From Oceanospirillaceae bacterium (GTDB lineage Bacteria > Pseudomonadota > Gammaproteobacteria > Pseudomonadales > Oceanobacteraceae), in NCBI GenBank assembly GCA_002724925.1, contig PBQA01000037.1:113846-177845 (forward strand): a stretch of DNA of 64,000 nucleotides, read 5' to 3'. Below, piece after piece: positions 58,914-64,000 of this stretch. The notes below the pieces were generated by a model that saw only the letters and a list, made by a program, of their open reading frames with translations, was not told where the DNA came from and did not search any database. How positions within the stretch are numbered: the first letter of the stretch is position 1; each line of letters begins with the position of its first letter. The translations under genes and the position numbers were made by a program.

Positions 58914-60542
58914 ATGCAAGGTCTGATGATGGATCGCCCACTGCTGGTATCAACACTGTTGCAGCATGCGGAAGCGACCTACCCGAATACTGAAATTGTA
59001 AGCCGTCGCTGTGAAGGTGATATTCACCGTTACACCATGAAAGACGCTGCCAGCCGTGCCCGTAAAGTGGCCAATCTGCTGACTCGCCTTGATATCCAGG
59101 ACAGCGACCGTGTAGCGACACTGGCGTGGAACAACTATCGCCACTTCGAACTGTATTACGGTATTTCTGGTTTTGGTGCGGTACTGCACACCATTAACCC
59201 GCGCCTGTTCGCCGAACAGTTGGTGTACATCATCAATCATGCCGAAGACCGCTACATTTTTGTCGACCTGACCTTCGTGCCACTGCTTGAGGCGATCCTT
59301 CCACATATCGGTAACGTCGAAGGCTTCATCATTCTGTGTGATGAAGACAAAATGCCAGAAACAAAGCTACCTAATGCGCTGTGTTATGAAACGCTGCTGG
59401 CGGCAGAATCCGACGAATTTGAATGGCCTGAGTTTCCTGAAACCAAAGGTGCCAGCATGTGCTACACCTCAGGTACTACGGGTAACCCGAAAGGCGTTCT
59501 CTATTCACACCGCTCGACCTGCCTGCATGCGTTTGCTTCTGTCGGTGAAGAGGTGATGGGCCTGTCATCCAGCTCATGCTTCCTGCCGGTTGTTCCTATG
59601 TTCCATGTGAACGCCTGGGGCACGCCGTACTCTGCATGTATCACTGGGGCCAAGCAGGTATTCCCGGGGCCAGGTATGGATGGCGCTTCTCTGTGGGAAC
59701 TGATCGAAGCGGAAGAACCTGATCTGTTGTTAGGTGTTCCGACGGTATGGCTGATGCTGCTGAACCATATGGACAGCATTGGTAAGAAATTGGAATCAGT
59801 GAAGAACGTGATTGTTGGTGGTGCTGCCGCGCCTCTGCAGATGATTAAAGACTTTGATCAGAAGCACGATGCCTTCCTGATTCATGCCTGGGGTATGACC
59901 GAAACCAGCCCGATCGGTACGATTAATGCGATGAACCCGATCATGGCGAAGCTGCCTAAAGAAGAGCAATACCAGCTTCAGCGTAAGCAAGGTCGCCCGA
60001 TTTTTGGCATCGAAATCAAAATTATCGATGACGAAGGTAATCGCCTGCCGCATGACGGTGAAACCTACGGTCGTCTGATGATTCGTGGCCCTTGGGTGGT
60101 GAATGGTTATTACAACAACGACGACAAATCCAGCTTTGAAGACGGCTGGTTTGATACCGGCGACGTGGCAACCATAGACCCAGATAGCTACATGAATATT
60201 GTTGACCGCTCTAAAGACGTCATTAAATCAGGTGGTGAGTGGATCAGCTCGATTGACCTTGAAAATACCGCGGTAGGCCACCCGGGTCTGGCAGAGTGCT
60301 GTGTGATTGGTGCTCGTCATCCGAAATGGGATGAGCGCCCGATTCTGCTGGCGATCAAAAATGAAGGTTCTGACGTTGATGAAGCAAGCGTGCTTGAGTA
60401 TCTCGAAGGTAAAATCGCCAAATGGTGGATGCCAGATGCCGTGATTTTCGTTGAGTCTCTGCCGCACACTGCCACAGGTAAATTGTTGAAAATAGACCTG
60501 CGCAAAGACTATGAAAACTATCTGATCGAAAACGCCAACTGA
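58914..60542 (+). CDS. Acyl-CoA synthetase (AMP-binding, medium/long-chain AlkK-like)
   Basis: [47 protein letters not shown]. Confidence 0.92.
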   Translation: MQGLMMDRPLLVSTLLQHAEATYPNTEIVSRRCEGDIHRYTMKDAASRARKVANLLTRLDIQDSDRVATLAWNNYRHFELYYGISGFGAVLHTINPRLFAEQLVYIINHAEDRYIFVDLTFVPLLEAILPHIGNVEGFIILCDEDKMPETKLPNALCYETLLAAESDEFEWPEFPETKGASMCYTSGTTGNPKGVLYSHRSTCLHAFASVGEEVMGLSSSSCFLPVVPMFHVNAWGTPYSACITGAKQVFPGPGMDGASLWELIEAEEPDLLLGVPTVWLMLLNHMDSIGKKLESVKNVIVGGAAAPLQMIKDFDQKHDAFLIHAWGMTETSPIGTINAMNPIMAKLPKEEQYQLQRKQGRPIFGIEIKIIDDEGNRLPHDGETYGRLMIRGPWVVNGYYNNDDKSSFEDGWFDTGDVATIDPDSYMNIVDRSKDVIKSGGEWISSIDLENTAVGHPGLAECCVIGARHPKWDERPILLAIKNEGSDVDEASVLEYLEGKIAKWWMPDAVIFVESLPHTATGKLLKIDLRKDYENYLIENAN

Positions 60543-60579
60543 GCATCAGTCAGTCGCTTTTGATTAATAAGTTATAAAG

Positions 60580-60615
60580 AAAGCCCGGCTTGCTTATGCA
60601 ATCCGGGCTTTTTTG
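60580..60615. terminator. Rho-independent terminator
   Basis: AAAGCCCGGcttgcttatgcaatCCGGGCTTTTTT. Confidence 0.75.
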
Positions 60616-60626
60616 TATTTGAGGGG

Positions 60627-61193
60627 TCAGGCAGGGTAAGGAAGGTCTTCCGGGCGGTTAACGTCAGAGTGGATCATAGAATCACCGATCATCACATTAA
60701 CGTAGGGGGCGTCCGGAATCAGCCGAGTCTCTGTCCTGTGACCGTGGAGCTGCATCAGTTCGAAGGCGTGTTCTTTTCTGAAGCCAGTTGGATATCCGGG
60801 CTGACCATATTCATCAACAGGGCGGGCGCAATCGTGGTCTTCGAGATGGGACGCTAATACCCGGTAGGTTTCGGCGGTAATCCACGGCATATCAGCACGG
60901 GCAATGATCCAGCCATCCCAGTCCTGATTGGCGTGCACGCCAAAGGCAATGCTGTCACCGATGCCGCGTGAGGCATCCGGGCAGACGCCTGCTTCAGCCC
61001 CATCGTCGATACAGTGGTCGAGTATGGATTGATCGCCTTCATGCAAGACGACGTAACATGGCAGGCCAGAGAGAAGGGCGTTTTCAATGCTGGCTTTCAG
61101 CATACAAGTCTGGCCCGGCCAGGGGGCGCATCGTTTGTCGCTGCCAAAGCGGGTGCTGCGACCCGCGGCGAGAAGGATAATGCCTGTTTTCAT
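60627..61193 (-). CDS. MobA-like NTP transferase (MocA-type)
   Basis: GIILLAAGRSTRFGSDKR; DMPWITAETY. Confidence 0.8.
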   Translation of the reverse strand: MKTGIILLAAGRSTRFGSDKRCAPWPGQTCMLKASIENALLSGLPCYVVLHEGDQSILDHCIDDGAEAGVCPDASRGIGDSIAFGVHANQDWDGWIIARADMPWITAETYRVLASHLEDHDCARPVDEYGQPGYPTGFRKEHAFELMQLHGHRTETRLIPDAPYVNVMIGDSMIHSDVNRPEDLPYPA

Positions 61194-61310
61194 CGTTAAT
61201 CCTCCCTGTCAGAGGTGTTCGATTCTTATCCGACGCTATCACAGGCTATTGACCGACAGCTCAGTAAAAATGTTACTGCCTGCCGGTTACACAAGAAGCT
61301 CTTGTGTCGG

Positions 61311-62210
61311 TCAGTCTGATGACTCAACGTCATCCCACCAGGGATAGACATCGGGCATATCTGTACTGACGCGGCCCTGAAAGTCGGACGGGCGTTTTTC
61401 TAAGAAGCTCGCAACACCTTCTTTGCCGTCTTTCAGGCTGGTGTAGAACATTCCGAGCGACTCAATCTTATGTGCTTCTGCCGGATGAGTCATCGCACTG
61501 TTGCGGTACATCATCTGGCGAATCATGGCCACAGACACCGCAGAGCGCTGAGCTATGCTGGCTGCAAGCCGTCGGGCTTCCGGTAGCAGTTCGTCAGCGG
61601 GAACGACTTTGCTGACAAACCCCGCATCTTTGGCTTCATCTGCCTTAAAAATGTCTGCCGTCATCGTCCATTCCAGTGCTTTCGATATGCCGACAATCCG
61701 CGGTAAGAACCAACTGGAGCAGGCCTCTGGCACGATACCGACCTTACTGAACACGAAGCCGATACGAGTATGCTCACAGGCAAGACGAATATCCATGGCA
61801 CAGGTCATGGTTGCGCCTATTCCTACTGCGGCACCATTCATCGCTGCAATAACAGGCTTAGTGCACCGGAAAATAGCCAGAGCAACGCGGCCGCCGGTAT
61901 CACGTACGCCCTCGACGATGTCTTTGTCGCTGAAGCGTTCGTTCAGATCGCTTAAGGTTGGCTGCTGAGATTCGTCCAGCCCGAAGACGTTCCCTTCTTT
62001 TGACAGATCCATACCGGCACAGAAGGCCTTACCTGCACCGGTCACAATGATGGCGCGAACATCGTCATCTGCACTGGCACGATCAAAGGCATGAATCAGC
62101 TCATTACACATTTCAACGGTAAACGCGTTCATCTGGTCAGGGCGGTTCAGTGTCAGTGTCAGAACGTGCTCACTGACGTTCCAGGCGAGAGTAGAGTAGG
62201 TGTGACTCAT
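61311..62210 (-). CDS. Enoyl-CoA hydratase/crotonase family protein
   Basis: LTLNRPDQMNAFTVEMCNEL; GAGKAFCAGMDLS; AAMNGAAVGIGATM. Confidence 0.92.
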   Translation of the reverse strand: MSHTYSTLAWNVSEHVLTLTLNRPDQMNAFTVEMCNELIHAFDRASADDDVRAIIVTGAGKAFCAGMDLSKEGNVFGLDESQQPTLSDLNERFSDKDIVEGVRDTGGRVALAIFRCTKPVIAAMNGAAVGIGATMTCAMDIRLACEHTRIGFVFSKVGIVPEACSSWFLPRIVGISKALEWTMTADIFKADEAKDAGFVSKVVPADELLPEARRLAASIAQRSAVSVAMIRQMMYRNSAMTHPAEAHKIESLGMFYTSLKDGKEGVASFLEKRPSDFQGRVSTDMPDVYPWWDDVESSD

Positions 62211-63190
62211 CAGAAGTCTCCAGTGAAAGAAGAAACAGCGTTCTGGTATTCGGCTTTCAGGCGCGCGACCAGTTCGGCGGTTGTCGGTACGTCAGCGATG
62301 CTGCCAACCCCATGCCCGGCGGACCATAGGTCTTTCCAGGGCTTAGCGCTGGTGGCCTGAGCCATTTTTTCAGTATCCAGTTCTGCACCAAAATCGACAT
62401 GATCGGGTTTTTGGTGCGTGGCAAGGTCAATATCGTGGGTGTCCAGTGACGGCTTCAGGAAGGACGCATTCACGCCGGAGATTTTCGGTGTATAAACAAT
62501 GTCGCCAGCGCTGCTGGTGGTTAGCATTTCTTTGTATTCAGGCTGTACCTGACATTCCTGAGTGCCTATAAAACGCGTACCCATATACGCCATGTCGGCG
62601 CCCATCATCTTGGCTGTGGCAACGTCCCGTCCGGTACTCAGGCTGCCCGCCAACAGAATAGTTTTATCAAAGAACTGCTTCAGCTCATTAATCAGCGCAA
62701 ACGGGTTCCAGTCACCGGCGTGGCCACCGGCACCGCCACAGACAGCTATTAAACCGTCCACGCCAACGGAGGCAGCCTTGCGCGCGAAGCGGGTATTAAC
62801 GACATCGTGAAAGACGACACCACCGTAACTGTGTACGGCATCCACAACATCCTGAACTGCCCCAAGGGAGGTGATTACCAGAGGCACCTTGTGCTTAACA
62901 ATGATTTCCAGATCCTGCTGCAGGCGGGCGTTACTTTTGTGTACGACCAGATTAACTCCAAACGCTGCGGCGGGTTCACCGGTTTGCTCTGCGTGAGCAT
63001 CGAGATCCGCGCGGATTTCGGTCAGCCACTGATCCAGGCCTTCGCTTGAGCGCTGGTTTAATGCCGGAAACGTACCAATCACACCGGCTTTGCAGCACTC
63101 AGTGACCAGGCTAGGGCCAGAGGCCAGAAACATAGGGGCAACCACCACGGGTAATTTGAGGCCGGGTCGCAAAGAATCGGGCAATGACAT
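62210..63190 (-). CDS. Nitronate monooxygenase family protein
   Basis: LPVVVAPMFLASGPSLVTECCKAGVIGTFPALN; GGAGGHAGDWNPFALI; GADMAYMGTRFIGTQE. Confidence 0.9.
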   Translation of the reverse strand: MSLPDSLRPGLKLPVVVAPMFLASGPSLVTECCKAGVIGTFPALNQRSSEGLDQWLTEIRADLDAHAEQTGEPAAAFGVNLVVHKSNARLQQDLEIIVKHKVPLVITSLGAVQDVVDAVHSYGGVVFHDVVNTRFARKAASVGVDGLIAVCGGAGGHAGDWNPFALINELKQFFDKTILLAGSLSTGRDVATAKMMGADMAYMGTRFIGTQECQVQPEYKEMLTTSSAGDIVYTPKISGVNASFLKPSLDTHDIDLATHQKPDHVDFGAELDTEKMAQATSAKPWKDLWSAGHGVGSIADVPTTAELVARLKAEYQNAVSSFTGDF

Positions 63191-63269
63191 GAACAGTCTC
63201 CGGAAAATAAAAAACGGGGAATGATATTCTCATTCCCCGTGATTGGATTAAACAGTCGATTGTGCCAAA

Positions 63270-64000
63270 TCAGGCTCTGACACGCCCTGTCAGCAGAGGT
63301 GCAGAGAGCAGGGCCAGCAACCAGAATATGGCACCGCCTCCAGAACCGCCACCGCCAGAAGAGGCTGCAGGCGCAGGGTCCACGTTTGAAAGCACCCGGA
63401 TCGTCATCTCTGCCGAGTCACTGAGTTTCGGAATGCCGTTATCAGTCACAGTAGCTGAAATTGTGTAGTCCCCTGCAACCAAACCATCAGAGCTGAAGGT
63501 GATGCTGTTACCTAACTCATAGGAGTCAGCCAGGTTAATATCGTTGGATGACCACTCGATAAAATGAGCATCCCAGTCGTCCTCATCAGAAATAATCGCC
63601 TCGATAGTAACGTCGCCCATTCCCTCAACGATGGTCGCTTCTTCTCTACCTGCCTGAGTTAGAATTAAAGCTACGCTAGGAGCATTCAGATTCACATCCA
63701 GTGTGCCGTCGCCATCACTGTCGCGATAAACAACACCGTTCATGATGAGCCCCGGAAGTTGTCGGTCTGAGCCGAAATCCCACACATCACTATCCCAGTT
63801 TTCGTAAAGCCTGCCATTGCCAGTACAGGTACTGTTGTTCGCAGCGGTCGGGCACTGGAGTTCGCTTAGTAATGCTCCGAAGTAGGAGTCGTTAGTGCCG
63901 GCGCTTGTTGTTTGGCTACTGGTGTCAGTCGCCCAGTACAGGTATGAATTGTCATTACTACTGCTGTAGCTTAACAGACCTCCACCGCTCTTAACGTACC
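63270..64000 (-). CDS. Surface/secreted protein with GlyGly-CTERM sorting tail (N-terminus runs off the window)
   Basis: C-terminus SSGGGGSGGGAIFWLLALLSAPLLTGRVRA; frame stays open to window end (SYLYWATDTSSQTTSAGTNDSYFGALLSELQCPTAANNSTCTGNGRLYENWDSDVWDFGSDRQLPGL). Confidence 0.8.
   Translation of the reverse strand, partial: YVKSGGGLLSYSSSNDNSYLYWATDTSSQTTSAGTNDSYFGALLSELQCPTAANNSTCTGNGRLYENWDSDVWDFGSDRQLPGLIMNGVVYRDSDGDGTLDVNLNAPSVALILTQAGREEATIVEGMGDVTIEAIISDEDDWDAHFIEWSSNDINLADSYELGNSITFSSDGLVAGDYTISATVTDNGIPKLSDSAEMTIRVLSNVDPAPAASSGGGGSGGGAIFWLLALLSAPLLTGRVRA

Overview
This 64 kb window is a chromosomal segment of a marine-type gammaproteobacterium, possibly near Thalassolituus/Oceanospirillales (inferred from gene content only). 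Housekeeping blocks: fumC; thiL-nusB-ribH-ribBA-ribE-ribD-nrdR; glyA; ettA; moeA; fdxA; mutS; pncC-recA-recX; alaS-lysC-csrA-tRNA-Ser-tRNA-Arg x2; cmoM. Accessory or unusual content: (i) a lipoprotein-type PETase-like polyester hydrolase cut by the left edge; (ii) a chimeric short-chain dehydrogenase in which a signal-peptide-like leader replaces the NAD-binding half; (iii) a Phd/RelE-type toxin-antitoxin pair with a near-palindromic operator; (iv) three tandem plus one distant PF10118 'metal-dependent hydrolase' paralogs whose conserved residues look like a ferritin-like di-iron set; (v) a 3303-aa surface protein (choice-of-anchor L, GEVED, about 9 Ig-like units, a ~1350-aa TSP3-like Asp-rich array with 12 CX5C cassettes, then an internal sorting-tail/signal-peptide-like junction and an OmpA barrel plus peptidoglycan-binding domain), which may be a fused or processed polyprotein; (vi) a 23-bp repeat of the tRNA-Arg 3' end closing a ~120-nt multi-hairpin element; (vii) a Baeyer-Villiger-type monooxygenase divergent from an AraC regulator; (viii) a GlyGly-CTERM protein cut by the right edge. 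Assignments come from reading translated sequence and motifs; no database search was run.
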